Assembly: GCF_001591345.1 (NCBI RefSeq) | Contig: NZ_BCUS01000052.1 | Location: 1 to 42,442, forward strand | Reading direction: 5' to 3' | Origin: Variovorax boronicumulans NBRC 103145 | GTDB lineage: Bacteria; Pseudomonadota; Gammaproteobacteria; Burkholderiales; Burkholderiaceae_C | DNA length: 42,442 bases | Part shown: positions 1 to 10,504 of the stretch, piece after piece | How the letters are laid out: each line of letters opens with the position of its first letter | Position numbering within the stretch: the stretch's first letter is position 1 | The notes under the pieces: model-generated | Database searches by the model: none | What the model was told of the DNA's origin: nothing | The model's input: only the letters and a program-made list of their open reading frames with translations | Made by a program: the position numbers and the translations under genes

Positions 1-2785
1 ATGCGGCTTGCGTGGCCTCGGCCACGACCGGTGCCACGGCATCGCTTGCATGGCAGAGCACCGACGACACCGGCTCGAGGATGTCTGCGACGGGGCCCTT
101 GCCTCCGAGCAGGCCGCCGAGCAGGCTGCCCACGAGGCCGTCTTCGCCGACGATGCCGCCGAGCAAGCCGCCTTCGCCGCCACCGAGGACGCCGCCCAGA
201 AGGCCGTCGTCACCGAGCACGCCGCCAAGCAGACCACCGTCGCCGCCGAGGACACCGCCCAGGAGGCCGTCGTCACCGAGCACGCCGCCGAGCAGACCAC
301 CGTCACCACCGAGGACACCACCCAGGAGGCCGTCGTCACCGAGCACGCCGCCGAGCAGACCGCCGTCACCGCCGAGGACGCCGCCCAGGAGACCGTCGTC
401 ACCGAGGACGCCGCCGAGCAGACCGCCGTCACCGCCGAGGACGCCGCCCAGCAGGCCGTCGTCACCGAGCACGCCGCCGAGCAGACCGCCGTCACCGCCG
501 AGGACGCCACCCAGCAGGCCGTCGTCACCGAGCACACCGCCGAGCAGGCCACCGTCGCCACCGAGGACGCCGCCCAAGATGCCGTCGTCGCCGAGCAAGC
601 CACCCAGCAGGCCGCCGTCACCGCCGAGCAGTCCGCCCAACAAACCATCGTCACCCAGCACACCGCCGAGCAGGCCACCGCCGTCGCCACCAAGGACGCC
701 ATTCAACAGGCCGCCGACCGGGCCTTCGGCACCGAGGATGCCGTCGTCGCCCAGCACGCCGCCCAGCAGGCCGTCGTCACCGAGGACGCCACCCAGGAGC
801 CCGTCATCGCCCACCAGGCCGCTGAGCAAGCCGTCTTCGCCGCCGAGCAGGCCGGCCAGCGGGGTCGCGTTCAGCAGGGAGCCGACCGCGCCGTCGGGGC
901 CGAGCAGGCTGTCCACGAGCCCGTCGCCACCGAGCAGTCCGCCGGTGAGGCCTTCGCTGCCGAGCAGGCCGGACAGGGCGCCGTCGCCGCCGAGCACGCC
1001 GCCCAGGATGCCTTCGTCACCGAGGAGGCCGCTGACCAGGCCGTCGTCGCCCAGCACGCCGCCAAGCAGGCCGCCCTCGCCGCCGAGGAGGCCGCCCAGC
1101 AGGCCATCGTCGCCCAGCACGCCGCCGAGCAAGCCGCCTTCGCCACCGAGGACGCCGCCCAGCAAGCCGTCGTCGCCCAGCACGCCGCCGAGCAGACCTC
1201 CATCGCCACCGAGCAAGCCGCCCAGCAGGCCGTTGTCACCCAGCACACCACCGAGCAAGCCGCCTTCACCGCCGAGGACACCACCCAGCAGGCCGTCATC
1301 GCCCAGCACACCGCCGAGCAGGCCCCCGTCGCCACCGAGCAGACCGCCCAGCAGGCCATCGTCACCCAGCACACCGCCCAGCAGGCCGCCATCGCCGCCG
1401 AGCACGCCGCCCAGCAAACCGCCATCGCCCAGCACACCACCGAGCAGCCCGTCATCGCCCAGCAACTGCCCGATCAACCCGTCTTCGCCGAGCACGCTGC
1501 CCAGCAGGCTGCCGTCACCCAGCAGCCCCTCGAGCACCTGGCCGACGACACCATCGGTGCCGAGCAGGTCGTCCACGAGGCCGTCCAGGCCCAGCGGGGT
1601 GGTGATGCCGCCGAGCAGGCCTTCGCTGCCCAGCACGTTCTCCAGCGCATTGCCCAGCGCGTCGGTCAGGTAGTCGACCTGGCCGATCAGCGAGCCGACG
1701 AGGGCGTCGGTCAGGCCATCGCCGAGCAGGCCGTCGACCACCGGGGTCAGCACGCCGCCCACGTGAACGGCAATGTTTTCGACCGCGTTGTCCACCGGTT
1801 CGAACTCATTGGGATCGTTGGGCTTGAACTCCTCGCCGGTGACCGGCGAGAGCAGGTCGTCGACGAGGTCGGTGAGGCCGTCGGCCACCGGCATCAGCGA
1901 GGCCAGCGTGCCCGACGAGCCGGAGGCGCTGCGCACGTTGGTCGCACCGCCGCCCAGGCCGAGCGCGTTGTCGAGGGCGCCCAGCAGGTGCCCGGCGAGG
2001 CCGTCGCCCGGATCGAGCAGGTGGTCTGCGTCGGCATCCGCGTCCGAATCGGCGTCCGCATCAGCGTCGGCGTCTGCATCCGAATCCGCGTCGGCGTCCG
2101 AATCGGCATCGGCATCGGCGTCTGCATCCGAGTCGGCGTCGGCGTCTGCATCGGCATCCGAATCGGCATCCGCGTCGCTGTCGCCGATGCCCGAGACGAA
2201 CAGCGGAAACCCGCCGCCGTCGCCGCCGCCACCGCCGCTCAGCGCGGCGCCCAGGCCGATGGCGCCCAGCGCGCCGAGTGCGAATTCGCCCAGGCCGATG
2301 CCGCTGCCGGCCGCGGTCTTCTTGCTCACGGCGAGCGCCGCGGCTTCCGCGTCGCTGTCGGGCGAGGTGACATCGAGGTTGCCGGCGGCCACGTCGACGT
2401 TCACCTGTTCGAGGCCGCTGGACAGCTTGGTCGAGGTGATGGTGGCGTCGGTGCCGCCCGCGAACACACCGGCCAGCGGCGCCTTGTTGGTGGCCGAGCC
2501 GGGGAAGAGCACGTTGGCCTGCCCGCCGTCGGGCACGATCACGCGATCGCCGGCGATGAGGGTCTGGTTGCCGTCCACCGGCATGCGAAATCCGTCGCGC
2601 ATGACGACCGTGCCGGGCGTGGCGTTGGACAGGGTGCCCAGGCTGGTCGGCCCGGCGGGCGCGGCCATGGGGGCGCTCGAGGCGACAGGGCCCAGGGGGG
2701 TGACGCTGGCCTGAGCAAGCACCACGGGAGCGCCGCTTTCGGCGGCGGCGGGGATCGAAGCGATCGGCGATACGGTGGTGGTCAT
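1..2785 (-). CDS. Large repetitive surface adhesin, N-terminal part (3' end beyond window)
   Basis: The reading frame starts at an ATG (2785) behind a strong GAGGAGG ribosome site and stays open for 928 codons to the window edge, so the C-terminus is missing. Residues about 55-100 (GTVVMRDG, then [13 protein letters not shown]) resemble the N-terminal retention module of LapA/BapA-type biofilm adhesins, which holds the protein in the outer membrane after type I secretion. A Gly-rich hydrophobic stretch follows, then a Ser/Asp/Ala linker (residues about 200-251), a non-repetitive segment with the phrase [16 protein letters not shown], and a long array of LLGGVLG-type repeats. The last visible residues ([11 protein letters not shown]) are no longer repeat. 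The unbroken frame across the repeats argues that the gene is intact. The adhesin role is inferred from architecture; the secretion signal would lie outside the window. Some pipelines may label the repeats collagen-like. Confidence 0.75.
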   Translation of the reverse strand, partial: MTTTVSPIASIPAAAESGAPVVLAQASVTPLGPVASSAPMAAPAGPTSLGTLSNATPGTVVMRDGFRMPVDGNQTLIAGDRVIVPDGGQANVLFPGSATNKAPLAGVFAGGTDATITSTKLSSGLEQVNVDVAAGNLDVTSPDSDAEAAALAVSKKTAAGSGIGLGEFALGALGAIGLGAALSGGGGGDGGGFPLFVSGIGDSDADADSDADADADADSDADADADADSDADADSDADADADADADSDADADADHLLDPGDGLAGHLLGALDNALGLGGGATNVRSASGSSGTLASLMPVADGLTDLVDDLLSPVTGEEFKPNDPNEFEPVDNAVENIAVHVGGVLTPVVDGLLGDGLTDALVGSLIGQVDYLTDALGNALENVLGSEGLLGGITTPLGLDGLVDDLLGTDGVVGQVLEGLLGDGSLLGSVLGEDGLIGQLLGDDGLLGGVLGDGGLLGGVLGGDGGLLGGVLGDDGLLGGLLGGDGGLLGGVLGDDGLLGGVLGGEGGLLGGVLGDNGLLGGLLGGDGGLLGGVLGDDGLLGGVLGGEGGLLGGVLGDDGLLGGLLGGEGGLLGGVLGDDGLVSGLLGDEGILGGVLGGDGALSGLLGSEGLTGGLLGGDGLVDSLLGPDGAVGSLLNATPLAGLLGGEDGLLSGLVGDDGLLGGVLGDDGLLGGVLGDDGILGAEGPVGGLLNGVLGGDGGGLLGGVLGDDGLLGGLLGGDGGLLGGLLGDDGILGGVLGGDGGLLGGVLGDDGLLGGVLGGDGGLLGGVLGDDGLLGGVLGGDGGLLGGVLGDDGLLGGVLGGDGGLLGGVLGDDGLLGGVLGGDGGLLGGVLGDDGLLGGVLGGDGGLLGGVLGDDGLLGGVLGGGEGGLLGGIVGEDGLVGSLLGGLLGGKGPVADILEPVSSVLCHASDAVAPVVAEATQAA
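90..1540 (-). repeat. Array of 21-residue (63-bp) LLGGVLG-type repeats inside the adhesin gene
   Basis: Read on the minus strand, the DNA encodes alternating units of about 10 and 11 residues built as LLGGVLG followed by GDGG, DDG or GEGG, giving a 63-bp period. The best-kept copies lie at about 150-660 and 1060-1420. A more diverged stretch at about 820-1020 breaks the rhythm. A few units carry an extra codon, always in frame. The regular Leu and Asp/Gly spacing suggests a stacked beta or beta-roll solenoid, but no fold can be proved by eye. The repeat DNA keeps several other frames open as an artefact. Confidence 0.85.
2032..2185 (-). repeat. Acidic Ser/Asp/Ala dipeptide linker
   Basis: The minus strand encodes about 50 residues made almost only of Asp, Ala and Ser (SDADADAD pattern), from short GAC/GCC/TCG-type codon repeats. 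It separates the N-terminal head of the adhesin from its repeat region. Such low-complexity acidic linkers act as flexible stalks in surface proteins; that role is an inference here. Confidence 0.8.
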
Positions 2786-2951
2786 GCGGCCTCCTCGTCA
2801 AATAAATGACTACAGAGGGCAACATGCGTGCCGCCTTCGACTTCAGCCGTCAACGACGGACCGGAAACGCCGTATCTCGTTGATTCGAAATGATTTTTGT
2901 GCGAATGGCCCTGTCAGGCCAATGGTGCAAAACGGGCAGCTGTCGCCACTC

Positions 2952-2961
2952 GTTACGTAAC
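2952..2961. repeat. 10-bp perfect palindrome upstream of the adhesin gene
   Basis: GTTACGTAAC lies 167 bases before the adhesin start, in the 220-base gap between the adhesin and the DUF4259 gene, both on the minus strand. It could be an operator, but no regulator is tied to it. No convincing promoter was seen nearby. Confidence 0.3.
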
Positions 2962-3005
2962 ACGGCGCACGCTTTGGCCGGAACGCCGGGCGCGTTCAGC
3001 GCGGT

Positions 3006-3392
3006 TCAGCCGCGCAGCCGGACCTGCAGGCTCTTCAGGTTGGCCAGCCACGCAAGGTAGTCCTCGTCGTCCTCGCCCAGCTCGGCCCAGGTGTCGTGCC
3101 CGTCCGCATCGGGGTCGTCGAGGATGGCCTGCAGCGCGTCGGCGGCGGCATGGCGCAGGTCGGTGGGCGGCGCGGCCTTGCCGGCGCACCAGTCGACGGC
3201 ATCCGGGTGCACGTCGGCGCTGCCGTGTCCGGCGAGCAGTGCCAGCACTTCGGCCGCGGCGACGGTGCCTTCGGTCGAACCTGAATCCAGCGTCTCGCGG
3301 ATGAAGGCGAGCGCGTCATCGGCTTCCTGCAATTCAGCCAGCCAATCGAGTGCCTCGTCGTTGCCGAAGCCTGCTGTCGACCATGTACCCAT
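3006..3392 (-). CDS. DUF4259 domain-containing protein
   Basis: The 128-residue product opens with MGTWSTAGFGNDEALDWLAEL, the usual signature of DUF4259 proteins (MGTW..-FGND-A-DW), and carries the later TVAAAEVLALL helix and an acidic C-terminal part. The family is small, cytoplasmic and of unknown function; its length is typical. A GGGAG ribosome site precedes the ATG. It lies on the same strand as the adhesin 220 bases downstream, but the gap gives no sign of joint function. Confidence 0.85.
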   Translation of the reverse strand: MGTWSTAGFGNDEALDWLAELQEADDALAFIRETLDSGSTEGTVAAAEVLALLAGHGSADVHPDAVDWCAGKAAPPTDLRHAAADALQAILDDPDADGHDTWAELGEDDEDYLAWLANLKSLQVRLRG

Positions 3393-3722
3393 TCGTTTGA
3401 CTCCCGTGTGTGGCGTGTCGCGGTGCGGCCACGGTTTGAAGATGCGGTGATGCTAGCGGCGCGAATCTCGTGATCGCGCGGCCTCGCAGAATTCGTCAGA
3501 ATGCCAGGCGACGCTTCCCAGTAGCATGGCCGCGCTCCTGACATGGGGGCGCGTGATCATCCAGTCCGTGAGCCGCCGGGGAACGCTTCCCTTGGGCCGG
3601 CGTTGCGGCGGTGTCCTTCCAGGACACGCCGCGGTCACGGCCGATCTGCCGTGCATGGCCCACGGAAGCAGATGCCGGGCCGCTTACCCATTCACAACCA
3701 CGGTTTCAGGGAGAGATTCAGC
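3393..3722. other. 330-base region without a supported gene
   Basis: This divergent gap lies between the DUF4259 gene and the 333-residue protein. No frame here has both a plausible ribosome site and a protein-like sequence. It holds one strong hairpin (3605-3632) and must contain the promoters of both flanking genes, but no consensus -35/-10 pair is obvious. Confidence 0.7.
3605..3632. repeat. Hairpin with 12-bp stem upstream of the unknown/DUF1266 gene pair
   Basis: GTGTCCT-TCC-AGGACAC is a perfect inverted repeat, extended by GCGGC/GCCGC with one bulged G. No T-run follows, so it is not an intrinsic terminator. It lies about 90 bases before the start at 3723 and could be an operator or a structured leader. 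Confidence 0.5.
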
Positions 3723-4724
3723 ATGTCATTCGTTTTTTCGTCGTTCACCGATCACCTGGGCGCGCTGCCGCCCGAACGCGCGCGCCACGGCGATGCCTTG
3801 CGCGCACGCGTGCAGCAACAGGTGCAGGCACCGTTGCATGCCGACCTGTCGGCCTTTGCCTTCCTGCCCGACCAGGCAGACCACCCCGACCACGAAGATG
3901 CGCCGCAGGTGTTCGCGCAGGCGGTCGAGCAGATGTACCTGCCCAGGCCGTGGCTGGGCGACGAGATTCCGCTCTTCTTCCTCGGCTACCACGCCATGAA
4001 CCGGCTCAGCGGCAAGCGCACCTCGCAAGGGCTGCTGCTGACCGACCAGGCCGTGTACGTGCAGGACGACTTCACCGTGCTGTCGGCCGCACCGCCACCG
4101 GCGCAGGGCCATGCCTTGCCTGCGCGCGCCGACGATGCGCCTTCGTTCGTCTCGACGCTGCTCGCGCGCTTCAAGGCGTGGAAAGACTGGTCCGGCGTGG
4201 CCGACGCGCCCGAGCCGGTGCTGCTCAAACGCTGCGGCGAGTTGCTGGCGCCGACGGTCGCGGCGGTGGTCGCGTACCACGCCGAAAACGGCAGCCAGCG
4301 GCAGGCGCAGCAGCGCGTCTGGACGCTGGCCGAGCTGGTGGCCGACTACGGTGCAGTCGACACCTTGCTCGACCCCGCCAACCCGAAGCTCGCCAAGAAG
4401 CTGGGCAAGGTGACGGACAAGTTCCAGATTCCCGCGGGCGAGACGCTGCAGTTCGCGCTGGCCGACTTTCCGCTGTTCGGCGGCCCCTACGGCGTGGCGC
4501 TCACCGCGCAGGCGCTGTACGGCAAGGACCTGATGGAGTCGCCGCTGCGCATCGCGCTGGAGCGGGTGGAGGTGCGTGCGCTGCAGATCGGAGAGAAGGG
4601 CGACCAGCTGCTGACGGGCTCGACCCCGCCGATGGCGCTGCCGGCGCACATGAAGGAATCGCTGCGCGCACCCTTCCTCGCGTTCCTGCAGCAGGAGATC
4701 GCGCGCCTGCAATCGAAGGCCTGA
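3723..4724 (+). CDS. Hypothetical protein paired with a DUF1266 protein
   Basis: The 333-residue protein was not recognised. The ATG at 3723 was chosen because GGGAGAG stands just before it; the frame is open further upstream, but that part does not look like protein. There is no signal peptide or membrane helix. Residues about 84-120 (FFLGYHAMNRLSGKRT, then GLLLTDQAVYVQDDF) have the flavour of bacterial PH/GRAM-like modules, in which a stored substrate or lipid surface meets a 'LLTD-AVYV' strand; this is a weak analogy. A charged region follows (residues about 140-260), then a Gly-rich segment (FGGPYGVALTAQALYG). It lies 44 bases before the DUF1266 gene on the same strand, so the two are probably one transcript. 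Confidence 0.7.
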   Translation: MSFVFSSFTDHLGALPPERARHGDALRARVQQQVQAPLHADLSAFAFLPDQADHPDHEDAPQVFAQAVEQMYLPRPWLGDEIPLFFLGYHAMNRLSGKRTSQGLLLTDQAVYVQDDFTVLSAAPPPAQGHALPARADDAPSFVSTLLARFKAWKDWSGVADAPEPVLLKRCGELLAPTVAAVVAYHAENGSQRQAQQRVWTLAELVADYGAVDTLLDPANPKLAKKLGKVTDKFQIPAGETLQFALADFPLFGGPYGVALTAQALYGKDLMESPLRIALERVEVRALQIGEKGDQLLTGSTPPMALPAHMKESLRAPFLAFLQQEIARLQSKA

Positions 4725-4768
4725 TCGATTCGCCCACGCGGCATTCAACAAATTTCGGGGGAGTTTTC

Positions 4769-5569
4769 ATGGGGTTCAAGGACACGCTCGCGCACGCGAT
4801 GCTCGACAACGACAAGCTCAAGTTCGACGCCGCCGCGCCCGCGCTTTCCGCGCAGGAGCAATGGCTGGTCACGCTGAGCACGCCGCTGTCGGCCTTCAAC
4901 GGCGACTGCGTGAACGCGGTGCTCACCGGCAAGGACAACGACACCCTGCGCGAAGGCATCGCGCAGGTGTGGAACGTGAGCGACCGCGCGAGCTTCGAGC
5001 AGACCGCGCGCTGGCTGACCGAGGAAGGGCAGCGCGCGAAGTACCTGCCGGCCTGGAAGGCCATCGGCGCGATCGATGCGGCGGTGCAGTCCACGCCCGG
5101 CGTGCTGCGCCTGGTCATGGACGCGTGGTTTCCCGCGTTCTTCCAGATCAAGGCGCGCGAGCACCTGGACATGCGGGCGCTGTCCGCGCAGACCGGGCAC
5201 TCGAGTGCCGAGCTGAGCCAGCTGATGACCGGCAGCCAGAGCTGGGTCAGCGCCCTGCGCAAGCACTTCGGTGTGGCGCCGGATCAGCTGACGAGCCTGG
5301 TGGCCTGGGACGCGGTGCGCCTGGCCAGCCTGTCGCGCTGGGCCGTGCAGCTGGGCTTCATCGAACGCGCGGAGTTCGCCGACTTTGCGGGCGGCCTGGC
5401 ATCGCAGGTGCGCGCGGCCCATGCCAGCTGGTCGCAGGTGAGCGCCGCGTACATCGCGGCGGGCCTGATCTGGCAGTACTCCGACGCGCGCGAAGAGCAT
5501 CTGCTGCGCACCAACCGCCTGCTGTTGAGTGACACGCGCAGCCCGTGGCGCAGCGTGCCCTTCGCCTGA
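4769..5569 (+). CDS. DUF1266 domain-containing protein
   Basis: The 266-residue product shows the DUF1266 pattern: FEQTARWLTEEGQR near residue 75, AWDAVRLASLSRWA near 185, and a C-terminal AAGLIWQYSDARE. E. coli YbeR/YbeU are family members of unknown role. The chosen ATG follows a CGGGGGAG ribosome site. No signal peptide or membrane helix is seen, so it should be cytoplasmic. It ends 7 bases before the convergent methyltransferase gene. Function is unknown; the partner gene upstream is the only contextual clue. Confidence 0.8.
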   Translation: MGFKDTLAHAMLDNDKLKFDAAAPALSAQEQWLVTLSTPLSAFNGDCVNAVLTGKDNDTLREGIAQVWNVSDRASFEQTARWLTEEGQRAKYLPAWKAIGAIDAAVQSTPGVLRLVMDAWFPAFFQIKAREHLDMRALSAQTGHSSAELSQLMTGSQSWVSALRKHFGVAPDQLTSLVAWDAVRLASLSRWAVQLGFIERAEFADFAGGLASQVRAAHASWSQVSAAYIAAGLIWQYSDAREEHLLRTNRLLLSDTRSPWRSVPFA

Positions 5570-5576
5570 AGAGGTC

Positions 5577-6407
5577 CTAGTCCTTCGCCCTCAGCGCGTA
5601 CACCGCATAGATCGGCACGCCGAGAAAGAACAGCACCATCGGCGCGAACAGCGTGTAGGGCCAGCCGATGCCTTCCATCACGCGGTAGGTGCCGTCCAGG
5701 TGCAGGCGCGGATGGGGCTGCGTGAGGTCTTCGTACCGGCGCAGGCCCCACTGGAACTCCGCACCCGTCGCGCGCACGGACGGATGTTGGCGCGCGCGGC
5801 CCACGGCCAGCCAGCACATCGCGTCGAAGGCCAGCACCGAGCCCGCAGGCGCGCGTTCGCCGAAGGTGGTGAACACCGCGTTCACCTGTTCGGGCGTGAG
5901 GTACATCAGCACGCCCTCGGTGAACAGGAAGACCGGCTGCGCCTGGCGCTTGCGCGGCAGGCCGAGCTGCTCCCACCAGCCGGGCGCCGTGAGATCGAGT
6001 TCGCGCAGGTCGTGGCGCGGATGCGTGTCGGGCAGCAGCTCGCGGCGCAGGGCCAGCACCTCGGGCAGGTCGGCATCGGTCATGCGCGACTTGCCGTCGT
6101 CCAGCCATTGGAAGTAGTGGCTCAGGCCGCAGCCCATGTTCACGACACGCGCGCCCGGGTGCAGCTTGAGGAAGTCCTGCGCCAGGCTGCGAAAGCGCCG
6201 CGTGCGCGCCAGGATGCCGTAGATGGTCGTGCGGTCGTCGGGCAGGGCATGGTCGTCGTCGCGGATCTGCTCGAGGATGCCGGCGGCGTAGGCGTCGCGC
6301 ACGGCCATCTGCGGAAAGAGCGCATCGCCGGAGGCCCGCGCGGCCAGCGGAATCCGCAAGGTGGACGGCACGGCCGAGAGCTTGCGCGCGGATTTGCCGG
6401 TGGTCAT
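5577..6407 (-). CDS. Class I SAM-dependent methyltransferase, LCM family
   Basis: The 276-residue protein belongs to the leucine carboxyl methyltransferase-like family (PF04072). It has the SAM-binding motif RVVNMGCGLSHYFQWL near residue 90, a DADLPEV acidic turn, and VFLFTEGVLMYLTPEQV near residue 160, which matches the family's EG-L-YL signature. A hydrophobic C-terminal segment (YTLFAPMVLFFLGVPIYAVYAL) may attach it to the membrane or pack in the core. The natural substrate of bacterial members is usually unknown. It lies 56 bases downstream of the sigma-54 regulator on the same strand and may be co-transcribed with it. Confidence 0.85.
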   Translation of the reverse strand: MTTGKSARKLSAVPSTLRIPLAARASGDALFPQMAVRDAYAAGILEQIRDDDHALPDDRTTIYGILARTRRFRSLAQDFLKLHPGARVVNMGCGLSHYFQWLDDGKSRMTDADLPEVLALRRELLPDTHPRHDLRELDLTAPGWWEQLGLPRKRQAQPVFLFTEGVLMYLTPEQVNAVFTTFGERAPAGSVLAFDAMCWLAVGRARQHPSVRATGAEFQWGLRRYEDLTQPHPRLHLDGTYRVMEGIGWPYTLFAPMVLFFLGVPIYAVYALRAKD

Positions 6408-6463
6408 GAATGCGGGGGCAGGGCCATGCGCAAAGTCTGGCCGGTCCCGCGCATGCGGGCAAG

Positions 6464-8359
6464 TCAGTCTTTGGTGTTGCCCGCGGGCGGGCGCTGGCGC
6501 GCGAGATGGCGGTACACGGTGCTGCGGTGAACGCCGAGCCGGCGGGCCGCGCGCGCCACGTCGTGGTCGCAGGCGCGCAGGGCTTCGTCGATGGCGTGGC
6601 GCGTGATGGTCTGCAGGGGCGCGTTGGGTTGCGACAGTGTGGCTTCGTTGAAGTCAGCGAGGGGAGCGGCGTCTTGCAGGTGCGCGGGCAGCGCATCGGC
6701 CGTCACCGCATCGCCTGGGTCGGCCAGCGCCACGAGCGCACGCAGCACGCTGCGCAGTTCGCGCACGTTGCCGGGCCAGCGGTAGGCGGCCAGGCGTTCG
6801 AGCGCATCGTTCTCCAGGCACAGGTGCTTGGCGGCGCCGCCCGATTCGAGGAACAGCCGCGCGATCAGCGCGCGCCGGTCGGCACGCTCGTGCAGCGCGG
6901 GCAGGGCGACGGTGAAGCCGGCCACGCGGTACATCAGGTCGGCGCGAAAGCGCCCGGCCTCGACCAGCGCGGGCAGGCCGGCGTGCGTGGCGCAGACCAG
7001 GTCGAAATCGACCGCCACGCCCTGGCCACCGCCCAGCGGCGTGACCACGCGGCCTTCGAGCACGCGCAGCAGGCGCGTCTGCAGCGCGAGCGGGATCTCG
7101 GCGATCTCGTCGAGAAAGAGCACGCCGCCGTGCGCTTCGCGGATGCGCCCCGGCATGCCCTTGCGGCGCGCGCCGGTGAAGGCGCCTTCTTCGTAGCCGA
7201 ACAACTCGGCCTCGATCAGCGTCTCGGGCAGCGAGGCGCAGTCGACCGCCACGAACGGGCCCGCGCTGCGGCGGCTGGCGGCGTGCAGGCGGCGCGAGAA
7301 CACCTCCTTGCCGCTGCCGGTTTCGCCGTTCACCAGCACCGGCACGCCTTCGTTGAGCACGCGCACGGCGCGCGCCAGCAATGGGCGCACCACGTCGTCG
7401 TTGTCGACGGGGGCGGCGTTCGCGGTCATCACCTGCCGCGCGCCGGAGCGGCCCGTGCCGCTGTTCGCCGTGCCCGTGCGCTCCATGACGGTCGCGATCT
7501 GCCGTCCGCCCGGCAGCGTGAGCAGGCTGCGCCGGTGCTCCATGCGTGGCCACTGCGCGCCCAGGAATTCTTCGGCATCGAGGTCGAGCAGGCCCTCCCA
7601 CGTGCGCCCGAAGAGGTCGAGCGCCACGCGGTTGGCCGCCACGATGCGCCCGCCCTCGATCACCATCAGCCCTTCGCGCGCGGTGCCGATCAGCGCGGGC
7701 CGCGCATGGAAGCGCAACACATGGCCCGAGGCCTCGGCCAGCAGCATGCGGTGCTCGACCTGCTGCGCCGCCATGCGCACCAGGCCCAGGGCGTGGTGGT
7801 TCACGCGCGCGGTCTCGCCCGAGATGTCGAGCGCGCCGGCCAGCTCGCCGCGTCCGCTGAAGATGGGCGCCGCCGCGCAGCCCAGCCGGCCGTTCTGTGC
7901 CAGGTAATGCTCGCCGCCCAGCACCATCAGTGCCTCGCGCTCGGCCAGCGCGGTGCCGATGGCGTTGGTGCCGCGGTGGCTCTCCGACCACTCCACGCCG
8001 GGCTGCAGCGCCACGCGCTGGGCCTTGGGCAGGAAGTCGGGGCTGCCGATCTCCTCGAGGATCAGGCCGCTGGCGTCCGACAGCGCGACGATGCAGCCGT
8101 TGCCCACCGCGTGCTCGGCGAGCCCGTCGAGCTCGGGCTGCGCGCAGCTGAGCAGGCGCATCGCCTGCTCGCGCCGCTCGTTGAGCAGCGAAGGTGCCAT
8201 GGGCGTGGGGTCGATGCAATGCGGATCGACCGGCCGGCTGCGCTGCCACGAGCGCGAGATGTGCGGCGCGATCCACGGCGCCGGGTCGCGGCCCTGCGCG
8301 AAGAACAGCTCGCGCGCCTGCGCGACGCTGACCGATGGCGCGGAAGCTTCACTCGTCAT
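6464..8359 (-). CDS. Sigma-54-dependent activator, AcoR/DhaR type
   Basis: The 631-residue protein has an N-terminal ISRSWQRS motif typical of AcoR-like activators, a GAF sensory region (residues about 70-200), a PAS-like part around 220-290, an AAA+ core and a Fis-type helix-turn-helix (residues about 590-625, ending [19 protein letters not shown]). The core shows Walker A GETGSGKE near residue 345 and an intact GAFTGA loop near 391, which contacts sigma-54, so it should be a true sigma-54 activator. The ATG at 8359 follows an ACGGAG site; the frame is open further upstream but lacks family sequence. It is divergent from the aldehyde dehydrogenase/DUF779 pair, the usual arrangement for regulators of acetoin, ethanol or diol oxidation. 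Confidence 0.92.
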   Translation of the reverse strand: MTSEASAPSVSVAQARELFFAQGRDPAPWIAPHISRSWQRSRPVDPHCIDPTPMAPSLLNERREQAMRLLSCAQPELDGLAEHAVGNGCIVALSDASGLILEEIGSPDFLPKAQRVALQPGVEWSESHRGTNAIGTALAEREALMVLGGEHYLAQNGRLGCAAAPIFSGRGELAGALDISGETARVNHHALGLVRMAAQQVEHRMLLAEASGHVLRFHARPALIGTAREGLMVIEGGRIVAANRVALDLFGRTWEGLLDLDAEEFLGAQWPRMEHRRSLLTLPGGRQIATVMERTGTANSGTGRSGARQVMTANAAPVDNDDVVRPLLARAVRVLNEGVPVLVNGETGSGKEVFSRRLHAASRRSAGPFVAVDCASLPETLIEAELFGYEEGAFTGARRKGMPGRIREAHGGVLFLDEIAEIPLALQTRLLRVLEGRVVTPLGGGQGVAVDFDLVCATHAGLPALVEAGRFRADLMYRVAGFTVALPALHERADRRALIARLFLESGGAAKHLCLENDALERLAAYRWPGNVRELRSVLRALVALADPGDAVTADALPAHLQDAAPLADFNEATLSQPNAPLQTITRHAIDEALRACDHDVARAARRLGVHRSTVYRHLARQRPPAGNTKD

Positions 8360-8399
8360 GCGTGACTCCGTGGACGGGGATTGCCGGCGATTCGCCTTG

Positions 8400-8439
8400 T
8401 GCGACATCGTAGTCGCCGCCGTCGCGCCCATCTGTCGCA
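8400..8439. promoter_or_regulatory. Candidate activator site: TGCGACA / TGTCGCA inverted repeat
   Basis: TGCGACA (8400-8406) and its exact complement TGTCGCA (8433-8439) face each other across 26 bases, in the gap between the sigma-54 activator and the aldehyde dehydrogenase. Upstream enhancer sites for this regulator class are inverted repeats placed 100-200 bases before the target. The spacing to the target gene fits, but the link is inferred. Confidence 0.35.
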
Positions 8440-8478
8440 GATTGCGAATGGAAACCCTCTGCGCGGGCCGCGCCCCTG

Positions 8479-8493
8479 TGGCGCGAGGCTTGG
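8479..8493 (+). promoter_or_regulatory. Weak candidate sigma-54 promoter for the aldehyde dehydrogenase
   Basis: TGGCGC-GAGGC-TTGG compares with the consensus TGGCAC-N5-TTGC. Spacing is right and the GG at -24 is present, but the key C of the -12 GC is replaced by G. It lies about 100 bases before the ATG at 8592. It is offered only because a sigma-54 activator is divergently encoded next door. Confidence 0.22.
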
Positions 8494-8591
8494 GGATTGT
8501 CCCGATCCGCGCGGGTATGCCGCTTGCGGTGCCTGTGCGGGCCGCCGCATGTCGCGGTGCCCGTTCATACCTTACCCAACGGAGACAACCC

Positions 8592-10111
<1,520 letters not shown>

Positions 10112-10112
<1 letters not shown>

Positions 10113-10489
10113 TGACCGGCGAGGTCCTGCGCGTCACCGCGACCGATGCGGCGCTCGCGCTCATCGACGACCTCGCCGCCAGGCACGGCCCGCTGATGTT
10201 CCATCAGTCGGGCGGCTGCTGCGACGGCAGCGCGCCCATGTGCTACGCGCAGGGCGAGTTCATCGTGGGCGACTACGACCGGCTGCTGGGCCGCATCGGC
10301 GGCATGCCGTTCTACATCAGCGGGCCGCAGTTCGAGTACTGGCAGCACACCCAGCTGATCATCGACGTGGTGCCGGGGCGCGGCGGGATGTTCTCGCTGG
10401 AAGGGCCGCTGGGCGTGCGCTTTTTGACGCGCTCGCGGCTGTTCACGGAGGCGGAATGGGCGGTGCTCGAGGCGGAGGCGGCGGGGTAG
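10112..10489 (+). CDS. DUF779 domain-containing protein
   Basis: The 125-residue protein carries the DUF779 core: MFHQSGGCCDGSAPMCY near residues 29-45, then GQLIIDV-type strands and EGPLGVRFLTRSRLFTEAEW. The paired cysteines look suited to metal or thiol chemistry. DUF779 genes are commonly found directly after ALDH genes of this branch, and the start codon overlaps the exaC stop, so a supporting role in aldehyde oxidation is likely. The biochemical function of the family is not established. Confidence 0.9.
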
Positions 10490-10504
10490 GGCCCCGGCCG
10501 GTCG

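Noticed and set aside
8..2809. A 933-codon open frame on the plus strand across the adhesin region
   Set aside because: It is a mirror of the GC-rich 63-bp repeats: Ala/Glu/Gln/Thr monotony, no ribosome site, and the minus-strand frame has a strong ribosome site and a recognisable head domain.
3611..4768. In-frame upstream extension of the DUF1266 gene
   Set aside because: It overlaps the 333-residue gene and reads as Arg/Ala/Gly-rich shadow; CGGGGGAG before ATG 4769 marks the real start.
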